From Bog-159 sp963707465 (GTDB lineage: Bacteria > Acidobacteriota > Terriglobia > Bryobacterales > Bryobacteraceae), in assembly GCA_963707465.1 (NCBI GenBank), contig CAVPQK010000013.1, positions 868,001-932,000 on the forward strand: 64,000 nucleotides of DNA. The letters run 5' to 3'. The stretch's first letter is position 1; the number at the start of each line of letters is the position of its first letter. Shown piece by piece: positions 15,758-23,885 of the stretch. Position numbers and translations under genes: made by a program. The notes under the pieces were generated by a model that saw nothing but the letters and a program-made list of their open reading frames with translations, was not told where the DNA came from and did no database searches.

Positions 15758-15783
15758 CCTGCGGCGGCCTCTAAGGCCGCCTG
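15741..15783. repeat. Paired-hairpin repeat type A, copy 3, carrying two convergent stops
   Basis: The double stem-loop separates two convergent genes. The first loop (CTCTTAGCC) supplies the TAG of DUF711 on the plus strand; the second loop (CCTCTAAGG) read on the minus strand supplies the TAG of the TMTC-like gene. Confidence 0.85.
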
Positions 15784-18158
15784 CTTTCGAGTATCCCTAT
15801 ATCGCGATCCACATTATTCTCCCGGCTATACCCCGGATCCATCTGCTGCACCCGTTTCAAAAAGCCCAAAGCCGCCCGCGAATCCCCCGCACCGGAATTC
15901 AGCAGCGCCAGAGCCCGATAAACCATCAGGGGGTTGTACTCCGGAGCCGTACTATGCAACGTCAAAGCCGACTGCAACACCAACGTCCCTTGCTCGAAAA
16001 GCCGCTGCTTCTCCTCGGGCGAGGCCGCCAGCAGATACAACCGCTGGTAACACAACCCCTGGTCCAATTCCGGCCGGGGATCGTCGGGAAACATCGCCGC
16101 AGCCTCCTGATAAACCGCCAGCGCTTTCCGGAACAACTCCGTCCGTTCCGCCGGCGAAGCGCCCGTCTCGCGCTTGAACGCCACGGTGCCCGCCTCCAGC
16201 ACCACCGCGCGCAGATCCGGATCGTCGCGCGATGCATTCCCGGCAATCAGAATCTCGCGCGCCCGCTTGAGCGCCGCATCCGTCTCCGCGCGCAGCTTGT
16301 CGCGCTCTCCGACCCCATCGGTCAGGCCCGCCAGCCCCTCGCACGCCTCCGCCAGGTTCCGCTGCAACCCCGCATCGGCCGGCGCAAAACCCACCGGGAC
16401 CGCGGAAGCTCGTTGCAGGTACTCCGCGGCATTCGCGTAATTCTCTTTGCGCGGCGCGCTCCGGGCTATCGCCAGATACGCGTCGCCCAACGCCTCCATC
16501 TCCGGCGATGCGTCCAATTGCCTCCCGCCCGCCTGCACGCCCTCGGCCACTTCCAGGCCCCGCTGCAGATACGGCAGCGCCTTCTCCGGCTGCGGCGGAT
16601 CCATCCGCAGGTAACACAGGCCCAGGCTGTTCAGCGCAAAATAATTGTTCGGATGCGTTTCCGCCGCGCTGCTCCACAAGCTCAGATCGCCGCTCCATGC
16701 CTGCGTCCGCCTGTACGACCACGCCGTGTACCCGCCCGCCACAATCGCCAGCGCCACGCAGACCGCCGCCTGCCTGCGCCGCTCCATCTTGAAGATCGCC
16801 GCCGCCAGCGCGAGCACCGCCAGTATCGCGCCCACGCTTGGCACATATTCGTACCGGTCCGCCATCTTGATACTGGTCGGCACCAGGTTCGACGTTGGAA
16901 TAAAAGCAATCCAATACCAAAGGATTCCGAAGGCCACCATGCGCCAGTCCCGATCCTTCGCGCCCGCCAGCCTCACCGCGATCGCCACCAGCCCGATCAC
17001 CAGCAGCGCGCCGCACACGCCCGCAAGGCTGATGTCGGGAAACCGCGTCCACACGTAGTACGGCGACATCCGCCACGGCGCCAGCATCTTGCCCGCATAC
17101 GCCAGCATCACCTCGAAAGTCAGATTCAGCGTCGGCAGCAATGGCAACCCGCCCTTGATCGCGCCCGCCTCCGATTGCGCCCAAACCGTCCAGGCCACGC
17201 CCGCCCCGAAGATCACCCCCTGCACGCCGAATGGAGGCGCCAGCACCCGCAGGCGGCGCCCGCGCCCGGCCAGAAAATCGGCGAGACTGTCGGCCCGCGG
17301 AGCCGCCACCAACAAAACCAGCGTGTCGCAGGCCACTACCGCGATCAGCCAGCCGCCGTGCCTGCTGCCCTCCAGCAGGCTGCGAAAAAGCAGCGCCGAC
17401 GTTCCGCCCGTCACCAGGAAAATCGCGGCCAGTGCTACCGCCCGCCGCCGTTCCGAACAGAATTCGTAGGCCATGAAGATCAACGGTATGACCACCGCCA
17501 CCGGCTTGGCCAAAACCGCCAGCAGGGTAAGCAGCGCGGTCGCGATGTGCCGCACCCGCCACTCGGTCTGCGTCGTGGCGTCCCGCGCCCACAGGTAGGC
17601 CAGAAAGGAGAGCAGGCCGAACACCAGCGCCATCAGATCCTTGCGCCCCGAGAGCCATGCCACCACCTCGGTATGGATCGGATGCACCGCGAAAAGCACG
17701 CCGCCCAGCGCCGCCAGGATCGCGGGAAGACGCAGGCGGCGAAACACCAACATCGCCAAACCGGCGCACACCATCGCGTAGATCAGTTGGCTAACCCGGA
17801 ACGGCACGGCATCGAAAGGCTTGCTCTTGTCCGCCAGCGCGCGATCCAACAGCCAGGAGGTCGTCGTTACTGGGTCGAAGAAACCGAAGTATGGCTCGTC
17901 CCAGACCGCCTCTATACCCGAAAAAGGATGCGCCACGTTGACATACGGGCTGTGTACCAGGTGGAAAGAGTCGTCGTACTCCAAAGGTGGAGCGGCCAGC
18001 ATTTGCGCGTATATCGCCAGTGTCGCCAACACCATCAGCGCCACCCCGGCGAACAGAACACGCGGGGATTGCCCGCCCGGCCACCGTGCTTCCGCAACCT
18101 CGGGAGCAACCGCGCGCGCCGGCTTTTCCAGCGGCCCGCGCCGGCGCTTTTTCGCCAT
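15771..18158 (-). CDS. TMTC-like membrane protein with TPR repeats
   Basis: 795 residues. A short basic cytoplasmic start is followed by about 10-12 hydrophobic segments between ~35 and ~470. The lumenal motif 'YDDSFHLVHSPYV' and the segment 'AVHPIHTEVVAWLSGRKDL' are characteristic of TMTC-type GT-C proteins, as are 'LAKPVAVVIPLIFMAYE' and 'DRYEYVPSVGAILAV'. From ~495 there are TPR units ('NNYFALNSLGLCYLRM', 'EALGDAYLAIARSAP', 'PELDQGLCYQRLYLLA'). Eukaryotic TMTCs are O-mannosyltransferases; bacterial relatives are unassigned, so glycosyl transfer is an inference. The stop lies inside the type A repeat. A TACATT box ends 9 nt before ATG 18158. Confidence 0.82.
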   Translation of the reverse strand: MAKKRRRGPLEKPARAVAPEVAEARWPGGQSPRVLFAGVALMVLATLAIYAQMLAAPPLEYDDSFHLVHSPYVNVAHPFSGIEAVWDEPYFGFFDPVTTTSWLLDRALADKSKPFDAVPFRVSQLIYAMVCAGLAMLVFRRLRLPAILAALGGVLFAVHPIHTEVVAWLSGRKDLMALVFGLLSFLAYLWARDATTQTEWRVRHIATALLTLLAVLAKPVAVVIPLIFMAYEFCSERRRAVALAAIFLVTGGTSALLFRSLLEGSRHGGWLIAVVACDTLVLLVAAPRADSLADFLAGRGRRLRVLAPPFGVQGVIFGAGVAWTVWAQSEAGAIKGGLPLLPTLNLTFEVMLAYAGKMLAPWRMSPYYVWTRFPDISLAGVCGALLVIGLVAIAVRLAGAKDRDWRMVAFGILWYWIAFIPTSNLVPTSIKMADRYEYVPSVGAILAVLALAAAIFKMERRRQAAVCVALAIVAGGYTAWSYRRTQAWSGDLSLWSSAAETHPNNYFALNSLGLCYLRMDPPQPEKALPYLQRGLEVAEGVQAGGRQLDASPEMEALGDAYLAIARSAPRKENYANAAEYLQRASAVPVGFAPADAGLQRNLAEACEGLAGLTDGVGERDKLRAETDAALKRAREILIAGNASRDDPDLRAVVLEAGTVAFKRETGASPAERTELFRKALAVYQEAAAMFPDDPRPELDQGLCYQRLYLLAASPEEKQRLFEQGTLVLQSALTLHSTAPEYNPLMVYRALALLNSGAGDSRAALGFLKRVQQMDPGYSRENNVDRDIGILESRRP

Positions 18159-18301
18159 CGCACCTACAATGTATCAGCCGCCTGAATCGACCGGTATTAC
18201 CCCTCCGGGATAACGCTTATGTATTATCCAGCACTCTTGCCTGCTCTCCGCCCCGAAACGCTATTCAACGATGTCTCACTATGTAACGAGGAGCACGACA
18301 C

Positions 18302-19198
18302 ATGGCTACACCCCCAGCACCGCTACCCCTTAATATTCGCCCGGGCTACCCGCTAGCCCGCGAAGCGACAAACCTTGGACCACTGGCCGATCTCGCCGGA
18401 ACCTGGGTCGGAGCCGGTTTCAACCTGATCTCTTTACCGGACTTTGACTCCACACCGCCGAGCACCGGGCCCAAGCCGTTTCGCTTGAAGCTCAACGCCA
18501 CGCGGGAGGTCCTCCAGTTCACCCCGATCGGTGGCGCCGTTCCCAATCGCGGCTCGGAGACGGACTTGGATAACGGCACTGGACAGCTCGACATCAATCT
18601 CCATGGGTTGACCTACCTGCAGCGCGTGAGTGACCTGGTGACGAATTCGGCGCTGCACATCGAGCCGGGCATTTGGGTCAACGTGCCGGCCACCACCGTG
18701 TTACCCGTGCAGCCCGCCACCGTGGTCCGCATGGGCACCATTCCCCACGGTGACTCGCTGTTAGCCCAGAGCACCTTTTTCACGCCGGCGCCGATCCCCG
18801 GCGGCCCCACCATCGCCGCCATCGACTCGACGCCCACTGGCGCCGGTGTCACGCCTGGCTACCTGACGCCCTTTGTCGCCCCACCGTTGCCGCCCGGCAT
18901 CCTGCTGCCTTGGGTAAAGAATCCGAACTTGGCCCTGCAGGCCGCGATCGCAGGGCAGAACATTGTCGAAACAGTGGTGATCGTGATTTCAACGACCCCC
19001 GTCGGCGGTATCGTCAATATCCCGTTCGTCGTCTCGAACGCAAATGCGATTCAACTCGATGCGATCTTCTGGATCGAGAAAGTAAAACAGTCCGACGGCA
19101 GCACGTTCCTGCAACTGCAATACACCCAGACGGTGATTCTGAATTTCCTGGGGATCAACTGGCCGCACATCTCCGTAGCCACCTTGGTCAAGCAGTAA
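18302..19198 (+). CDS. Conserved hypothetical, lipocalin/heme-binding-like start
   Basis: 298 residues with a strong ribosome binding site (GAGGAG 9 nt upstream). 'LADLAGTWVGAGFNLISLPDF' (split after the W) resembles the GxW entry strand of lipocalin-like/nitrobindin-like barrels. The rest is beta-rich with 'DINLHGLTYLQRVSD' and a C-terminal stretch of hydrophobic strands. No signal peptide is seen. Heme or lipid binding is only a possibility. It is convergent with the radical SAM gene: only 10 bp separate its TAA from the true stop of that gene. Confidence 0.65.
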   Translation: MATPPAPLPLNIRPGYPLAREATNLGPLADLAGTWVGAGFNLISLPDFDSTPPSTGPKPFRLKLNATREVLQFTPIGGAVPNRGSETDLDNGTGQLDINLHGLTYLQRVSDLVTNSALHIEPGIWVNVPATTVLPVQPATVVRMGTIPHGDSLLAQSTFFTPAPIPGGPTIAAIDSTPTGAGVTPGYLTPFVAPPLPPGILLPWVKNPNLALQAAIAGQNIVETVVIVISTTPVGGIVNIPFVVSNANAIQLDAIFWIEKVKQSDGSTFLQLQYTQTVILNFLGINWPHISVATLVKQ

Positions 19199-19208
19199 GA
19201 AACGCGGC

Positions 19209-20585
19209 TTATACAGGAGCTAACTGCTCCTCGATAGGCTCCGCTCAACAATACCAGGGCTCGGTCAGATACGGGATAGTCACTCGCGGGCGGCCCGGCG
19301 GCACATCCGGCAGGCGGCCCGCGCCCTTCCCGATCGCCTCGTGAGTCATTTCCCAGGCGCGGCGGAAAATCGTCCGCCGATCTTCCTTGGCCGTCACCGC
19401 CCGCGCGATACTCGATTCCAGTTCACGCTGCAGCTTATCCACTCGCGGATCGGGATGCGTCCAGCGATAACTCAGTGCGCCCTCGTCGAATGCGCCGATC
19501 GCCGCGCGTGCCTCCGGTAATTCCAGCAGCCGCGATCCCGCCGGGACCAGCAACCGGATGCTAAGCTGCACCGGCGAGACATGCTCCACCAGGTCCAGGG
19601 CCGCGATCTCGGCCAGCAGGTCGGCGTAGCCTTCCAGCGTCATCCAGGGATGGAAAGGGACGAAGGTCGGCGCCAGCACCAGGCCCACCGCGCGAAACAT
19701 TCGCGCGACGCGCACGAAATCGGTGCGCGTGTGCCCTTTCTCCAGGATGTGCTGAAGCACGTAATCGTCCACTGACTCGACCGCGGACACTACGAACGCG
19801 CAGCCCGTCTCGCGCAGCAGCGGCAAGTGCTCGCTGTGCCGCAACAGGTGTTCGACTTTGATGGTCGCATCATAAGTGACCTGCGGAAACTCGCGGTGGA
19901 GCGCCCGCACCAGCTCGACGGCGTGGCCGATGCCGTTGAAGAAGTCGGGGTCGCCAAACGTGATGTGCTGCGCGCCCGCCGCCACCTGCCGGCGAATATC
20001 CTCCAGCACCACTTCGCTCTGCACGATGCGGAAGTGCCCCTGATAAACCGGCACTACCGGACAGTGCCGGCACCAGTGCTTGCATCCCCGGCTGGCTTCG
20101 GTGTACCCGACCGTGCGGCGCATGCCGCCCGGCAGCACCAGTTGCGCGTACTTCTCTAGCGGCGGCAAGCCGCTCCGGTCCGGCGTCACAAACCGTTGCC
20201 GGGCGAGCGAAATCAAGGGCGCCGCGCCGGGCCGCACCAGCGTTAACAAAGCTTCTTCGAACTCCCCGCCGGCTATGGTCCGCACGCCGAGTTTGCGCAG
20301 CAGATCGGCGTTCACCGGCGCATAAAGCCCATACGCGCAAAGGTGCGCCGCGGGATTGATCTCGCGCGTTCGCTGGATCAATGGAATCGCCAGGCGCGTA
20401 GCAGTGTGCATCGGCAGGAAGAACGCCACGGCATCGGCCGTCCGCAGAACCTCTTCGTCCAGCGCCTCGCGCGCCAGATCCAGACACGCCACCTCCGCGC
20501 CCGCTTCGCGCAGCCACGCGGCGGGCGAAGCCAGCCCAAACGGCTGCCGCCCCAGTTCGTAAGTCGAAATCAGAAGAACGCGCAA
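19209..20585 (-). CDS. CUAEP-tail radical SAM selenoprotein (UGA decoded as Sec)
   Basis: About 458 residues if UGA at 19247-19245 is read as selenocysteine. The first ~150 residues resemble a B12-binding Rossmann domain ('RVLLISTYELG', 'EAGAEVACLDLA', 'VAFFLPMHTAT'). The radical SAM cluster motif is 'GCKHWCRHC' (CX3CX2C), with 'ITFGDPDFFN' and 'FVVSAVESVDDYVL' following. In the usual reading the protein ends '...YLTEPWYC' at a UGA. The next codons are GCG GAG CCT, so with Sec the tail is Cys-Sec-Ala-Glu-Pro, the signature that names the CUAEP/CCAEP-tail radical SAM family. Eight more codons lead to TAA at 19209. A hairpin follows the UGA. Start: TTG 20585 (GGGGG upstream) places the first strand correctly; GTG 20642 and ATG 20702 upstream run through an 8-bp tandem repeat and the sigma-factor promoter. 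Substrate unknown. Confidence 0.85.
19215..19231 (-). promoter_or_regulatory. Candidate bacterial SECIS hairpin
   Basis: On the minus strand, AGGAGC-AGTTA-GCTCCT forms a perfect 6-bp stem with a 5-nt loop, starting 13 nt after the UGA at 19247-19245. The loop has a G at its second position, 21 nt from the UGA. Known bSECIS elements are small stem-loops about 16-37 nt after the UGA with a conserved G in the apical loop. The hairpin is part of the translated tail. Confidence 0.65.
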
Positions 20586-20608
20586 GCTTCCCCCAGTCTG
20601 GCACAACG

Positions 20609-20640
20609 CCTCGCCGCGTCGCCGCGTCGCCGTGTCGCGC
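20609..20640 (-). repeat. 8-bp tandem repeat (GCGACRCG)n
   Basis: On the minus strand about four near-identical units of GCGACRCG/GCGACGCG lie between the sigma-factor promoter and the TTG start of the radical SAM gene. The same unit occurs inside dnaX at 49104-49140. Confidence 0.7.
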
Positions 20641-20666
20641 ACTGTAACCTTTCCCCCCTCCCTCGG

Positions 20667-20672
20667 TATTAT
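20667..20672 (+). promoter_or_regulatory. -10 box (TATTAT) for the sigma-factor operon
   Basis: TATTAT is followed after 7 nt by ATG 20680, so the transcript would be leaderless. No Shine-Dalgarno sequence is present. Confidence 0.5.
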
Positions 20673-20679
20673 TGGGTGA

Positions 20680-21240
20680 ATGCCGGAAACGCGGGCCGAC
20701 AACGTTTTAATGCAGAAGGTCCGGGATGGCGACTTGGCGAAGATGGCAGTGTTGTTCGAGCGCCATCACCGCGCGCTCTACCGCTATTTCCTGCGGCTCA
20801 GCGGCAATCGCGAATTCAGTGAGGATCTGGTGCAAGACGTGTACTTTCGCATGTTGAAATACCGGCACACGTATCGGGACGGCAACCCCTTCACGTCCTG
20901 GATGTACCAGGTGGCGCGCAATGCGCACCTGGACGGCGTCCAGAAGCGCAGGGGAGAAGCACCCTTGCCCGAGCAGATGGAGGAGCCCGTCAGCGCCGCC
21001 CCGGATCCCAGCGAGATTCTGCGCCGCCGGCAGGATCTGGGACTGCTTCGCCGCGCGCTGGCAGCCTTGCCCACGGAGAAGCGCGAGGTGCTGGTGCTGA
21101 GCCGCTTTCAGAACCTCAAATACGACCAGATCGCGGATATCCTGGCCTGCGATGTGGGCACCGTGAAGGTGCGGGTCTATCGCGCCATCAAGGCCCTCAG
21201 TCAGATCTTTTTTGAACTAGCTGGAGAGAAAGCGTCATGA
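20680..21240 (+). CDS. ECF-type RNA polymerase sigma factor
   Basis: 186 residues. Region 2 is clear ('LFERHHRALYRYFLRLSGN', 'EDLVQDVYFRMLKYRHTY', 'PFTSWMYQVARNAHLDGVQ') and region 4 carries the HTH ('LAALPTEKREVLVLSRFQ', 'YDQIADILACDVGTVKVRVY'). The stop overlaps the start of the anti-sigma gene (ATGA), and two DUF4097 genes follow, forming a four-gene operon. Cognate autoregulation is usual for such sets. The target regulon is not visible. Confidence 0.93.
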   Translation: MPETRADNVLMQKVRDGDLAKMAVLFERHHRALYRYFLRLSGNREFSEDLVQDVYFRMLKYRHTYRDGNPFTSWMYQVARNAHLDGVQKRRGEAPLPEQMEEPVSAAPDPSEILRRRQDLGLLRRALAALPTEKREVLVLSRFQNLKYDQIADILACDVGTVKVRVYRAIKALSQIFFELAGEKAS

Positions 21241-22052
21241 CTTGTGATCAGGTGAAGGAACATATCGCCGATTATCTGACGGGCGGCCTGAGCCATTCCG
21301 AGGCTGAGGAGTTGGACGATCACTTCGCGCAGTGCACCGCCTGCAAGCAGGAAGCCGCGGCCCTGTCGGAGACCTGGGAAATGCTGGGCCTGCTGGAACA
21401 GGAACAGCCCAGCGCCCAAATGCGGTCGCGCTTCTACCAGTCGTTGGAAGCGTACCGACAGGGACTGGAGTCTGCGGCCCCCGCGCCCGTCCGGCGCAGG
21501 TTTTTCGATTGGAACGGCGCCTGGGCTCACTCGCCGGCTTTCCGGTTGGCCTGGTCGGCGGCGCTGCTCGTCGTAGGCACAGTCGTAGGCGCCGGCGCCG
21601 GTCATTGGCTGGGTGGACGCGACCGGGCCGACCTGGCGGGGCTGCGCGGCGAAGTACACCACATGCGCCAGTTGGTTACGCTGTCGCTCCTGGAGCAGCA
21701 ATCCGCCAGCGAGCGGTTGCGCGGCGTAGACTACTCCAGCCGCGTGGATCAATCCGACACCCAGGTGCTGGCGGCTCTGGTGCAGGCCGTCAATCACGAT
21801 CCGAGCGTGAATGTTCGCCTGGCTGCCGTGGACGCCCTGCGCAAGTTCGCCGCCAGCCAATCCGTGAAGCGCTCGCTCGACCAGTCGTTGGTCAAACAGG
21901 ACTCGCCGATGGTGCAGCTTGCACTGATCGACTTTCTGGTGGATGCGCGCGATGTGTCTGCGGTTCCGTCGCTCGCCGCTCTAGAGCGCAGTTCCACCGT
22001 GGACAAAAACGTCAAGGAAAAAGCCCTGTGGGGCTTGTCCCAATTGCAATAA
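21237..22052 (+). CDS. Anti-sigma factor with zinc finger and HEAT-like repeats
   Basis: 271 residues. An N-terminal zf-HC2 anti-sigma domain has Cys3, His29, Cys33 and Cys36 ('DDHFAQCTACKQE'). One membrane segment lies at ~103-127. The C-terminal ~110 residues, predicted periplasmic, contain HEAT-like helices ('VLAALVQAVNHDPSVNVRLA', 'LRKFAASQSVKRSL', 'PMVQLALIDFLVDA'). This suggests a membrane anti-sigma whose outer HEAT domain senses a partner, plausibly the DUF4097 proteins encoded next. Start overlaps the sigma stop by 4 bp. Confidence 0.87.
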   Translation: MTCDQVKEHIADYLTGGLSHSEAEELDDHFAQCTACKQEAAALSETWEMLGLLEQEQPSAQMRSRFYQSLEAYRQGLESAAPAPVRRRFFDWNGAWAHSPAFRLAWSAALLVVGTVVGAGAGHWLGGRDRADLAGLRGEVHHMRQLVTLSLLEQQSASERLRGVDYSSRVDQSDTQVLAALVQAVNHDPSVNVRLAAVDALRKFAASQSVKRSLDQSLVKQDSPMVQLALIDFLVDARDVSAVPSLAALERSSTVDKNVKEKALWGLSQLQ

Positions 22053-22076
22053 TGTCGCAGTAAAAGGAGAAAAGTC

Positions 22077-22928
22077 ATGCAGAATCGATTTCCAATCGCG
22101 GTTGGATTGCTCCTCGCCTGCCTGCCACTGATGGCGCGGGCGGTCGAGGTGGAGCAGAACGAGACCATTCGCCAGGCTTATCCTCTCTCTGGCTCCGCGC
22201 CCGGGAAGGTCATCGTGGATAACGTCAACGGATCGATTCGCGTGACCGGCTACGTGGGCAGCGAAGTCCGCCTGGTGGCCCAGAAGCGCCTGCGCGCCGA
22301 CTCGCCGGAGACCGCCGCACAGGCGCGCCGCGACGTCAAGCTGGATATCTCGCAGGACGCCAACACCGTGCGCTTCTATGTGGACGGGCCGTTCCGCTGT
22401 CGCGAGGGCGGCGTTCACATCGATCGGGACCCCGGTTATGAAGTGAAGTACGACTTCGAATTGCAGGTCCCGCGCGACACCGCCATCGATCTAAAGACCA
22501 TCAACGACGGCCAGATCGCGGTGGATGGCGTAGCGGGCGATTACAAAATCGACAACATCAACGGCGGCATCGAAATGACCGGCGCCTCGGGCTCAGGTAG
22601 GGTCTACGCGCTCAACGGCAAAGTGACGGTGTCGTTCCGCGACAACCCGCACGGCGCCAGTTCCTTCGGCTCGCTGAATGGCGAAGTGCGCGTCAGCTTC
22701 CAGCCGGATCTGAATGCCGACTTGCGCTTTAAGACGTTCAACGGGGCTGTCTACACGGACTATCCGGTCACTTACCTGCCGCAGCCGGTCGCGGCAGGCG
22801 AGCGCCACGGGACGAAGTTTGTTTACAAAAGCAGTGAGTGGTCCGCGGCGCGTGTGGGCCACGGCGGGCCCGCGCTGAGTTTCGATGCATTCAACGGCAA
22901 TATTCGAATTCTGAATCGAGGACAGTAA
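22077..22928 (+). CDS. DUF4097-type secreted beta-solenoid protein (first of two)
   Basis: 283 residues with a signal peptide ('IAVGLLLACLPLMARA') and an AGGAG ribosome binding site 10 nt before ATG. Repeating 'NGSIRVTGY', 'INDGQIAVDGVAG', 'INGGIEMTGASG', 'LNGKVTVSF' and 'LNGEVRVSFQ' units are the N-G-x-I/V hallmark of DUF4097 adhesin-like solenoids. Exported by inference, function unknown. Shares operon and family with the next gene. Confidence 0.88.
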   Translation: MQNRFPIAVGLLLACLPLMARAVEVEQNETIRQAYPLSGSAPGKVIVDNVNGSIRVTGYVGSEVRLVAQKRLRADSPETAAQARRDVKLDISQDANTVRFYVDGPFRCREGGVHIDRDPGYEVKYDFELQVPRDTAIDLKTINDGQIAVDGVAGDYKIDNINGGIEMTGASGSGRVYALNGKVTVSFRDNPHGASSFGSLNGEVRVSFQPDLNADLRFKTFNGAVYTDYPVTYLPQPVAAGERHGTKFVYKSSEWSAARVGHGGPALSFDAFNGNIRILNRGQ

Positions 22929-22930
22929 TT

Positions 22931-23755
22931 ATGCGAAAACTAATCGATGGGTGTGTACTTCTTCTGGCGGCGAGCCTGGCGGGCATCGCGCAGGAATCAC
23001 CGGACCATGTCACCGTCCCGCTAACCGACCCGTCGCGGCCGGCCGTAGTCCACGCCTCCCTCATCAACGGCGGCATTACCGTGACCGGCTACAGCGGCAA
23101 GGATGTGATCGTGGAAGCCCGGCCGCGCCACGAAGGCGCCCGGGAATCCAAACCGGACCGCAAGGCCGAAGGCATGCACCGCCTGGACAGCCGCGGTAGC
23201 GGACTCACCGTCGACGAGCAAGACAACGAAGTCCACATCGGAACCAGTGCCATGAACCACACCGTGGACCTTAACATCCAGGTGCCGTTTCACACTTCTC
23301 TGAAGCTGAAGTGTCTTAATGACGGCGACATCAAAGTGGAACATGTCACCGGCGAAGTCGACGCGGACGACTTGAATGGCCCGGTAAGGCTGCTGAACAT
23401 TTCGGGTGCGGTGGTGGCCCATTCGCTCAATGGCGATGTGGTGGTGACCTTCGATCAGACGACGCCGGGAAAGGCGATGTCGTTCAGCACCATGAACGGC
23501 GATGTGGACGTGACCTTTCCGGCCGATGTGAAAGCGCGCGTGAAACTGAAGTCGGACAACGGCGAGGTCTACAGCGATTTCGACGTCCATCCGGAAGCCG
23601 CTCCGAACAGCCCCAAAATGACAGAAACGCACGGCAAGGACGGGCACTTCCGGGTACACTTCGACAAGGTCGTGTACGGGTCCATCAATGGCGGCGGCGC
23701 GGAAATGCAGTTCACCACGTTTAACGGCAAGATCTATCTGCGAACCAAAAAGTAG
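22931..23755 (+). CDS. DUF4097-type secreted beta-solenoid protein (second of two)
   Basis: 274 residues from ATG 22931, 2 bp after the preceding stop. Signal peptide 'CVLLLAASLAGIAQ'. Solenoid units 'INGGITVTGYSGKDV', 'LNDGDIKVEHVTG', 'LNGPVRLLNISG', 'MNGDVDVTFPADV', 'FNGKIYLRTKK' match its neighbour, suggesting tandem duplication. An upstream extension of the open frame overlaps the preceding gene and is not used. It ends the operon; the next 130 bp hold an inverted repeat. Confidence 0.87.
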   Translation: MRKLIDGCVLLLAASLAGIAQESPDHVTVPLTDPSRPAVVHASLINGGITVTGYSGKDVIVEARPRHEGARESKPDRKAEGMHRLDSRGSGLTVDEQDNEVHIGTSAMNHTVDLNIQVPFHTSLKLKCLNDGDIKVEHVTGEVDADDLNGPVRLLNISGAVVAHSLNGDVVVTFDQTTPGKAMSFSTMNGDVDVTFPADVKARVKLKSDNGEVYSDFDVHPEAAPNSPKMTETHGKDGHFRVHFDKVVYGSINGGGAEMQFTTFNGKIYLRTKK

Positions 23756-23844
23756 GGAATTCTTACCTGTTACCTTTCTTTTACCGGAAGTTAACCATAG
23801 ATAATCTTACTCTGAATTCAGTGACTTATGCGCTCTGGGTGGAA

Positions 23845-23870
23845 GCAATCGTACTTGGCAGCACGATTGC
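23845..23870. repeat. Perfect 8-bp inverted repeat with 10-nt spacer
   Basis: GCAATCGT (23845-23852) and ACGATTGC (23863-23870) flank ACTTGGCAGC. It lies 16 bp before the hybrid kinase start and has no T-run, so an operator or RNA hairpin is more likely than a terminator. Confidence 0.55.
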
Positions 23871-23885
23871 TCCGCGTTTCGGCGG

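Noticed and set aside
15741..18185. 814-codon open frame on the plus strand opposite the TMTC-like gene
   Set aside because: Extremely Arg/Gln/Pro-rich and starts inside a hairpin repeat; the minus strand has clear membrane segments and TPRs.
23845..23870. Intrinsic terminator after the DUF4097 operon
   Set aside because: The stem is AT/GC mixed with a 10-nt loop and no T-run follows; it is better kept as an unexplained inverted repeat.
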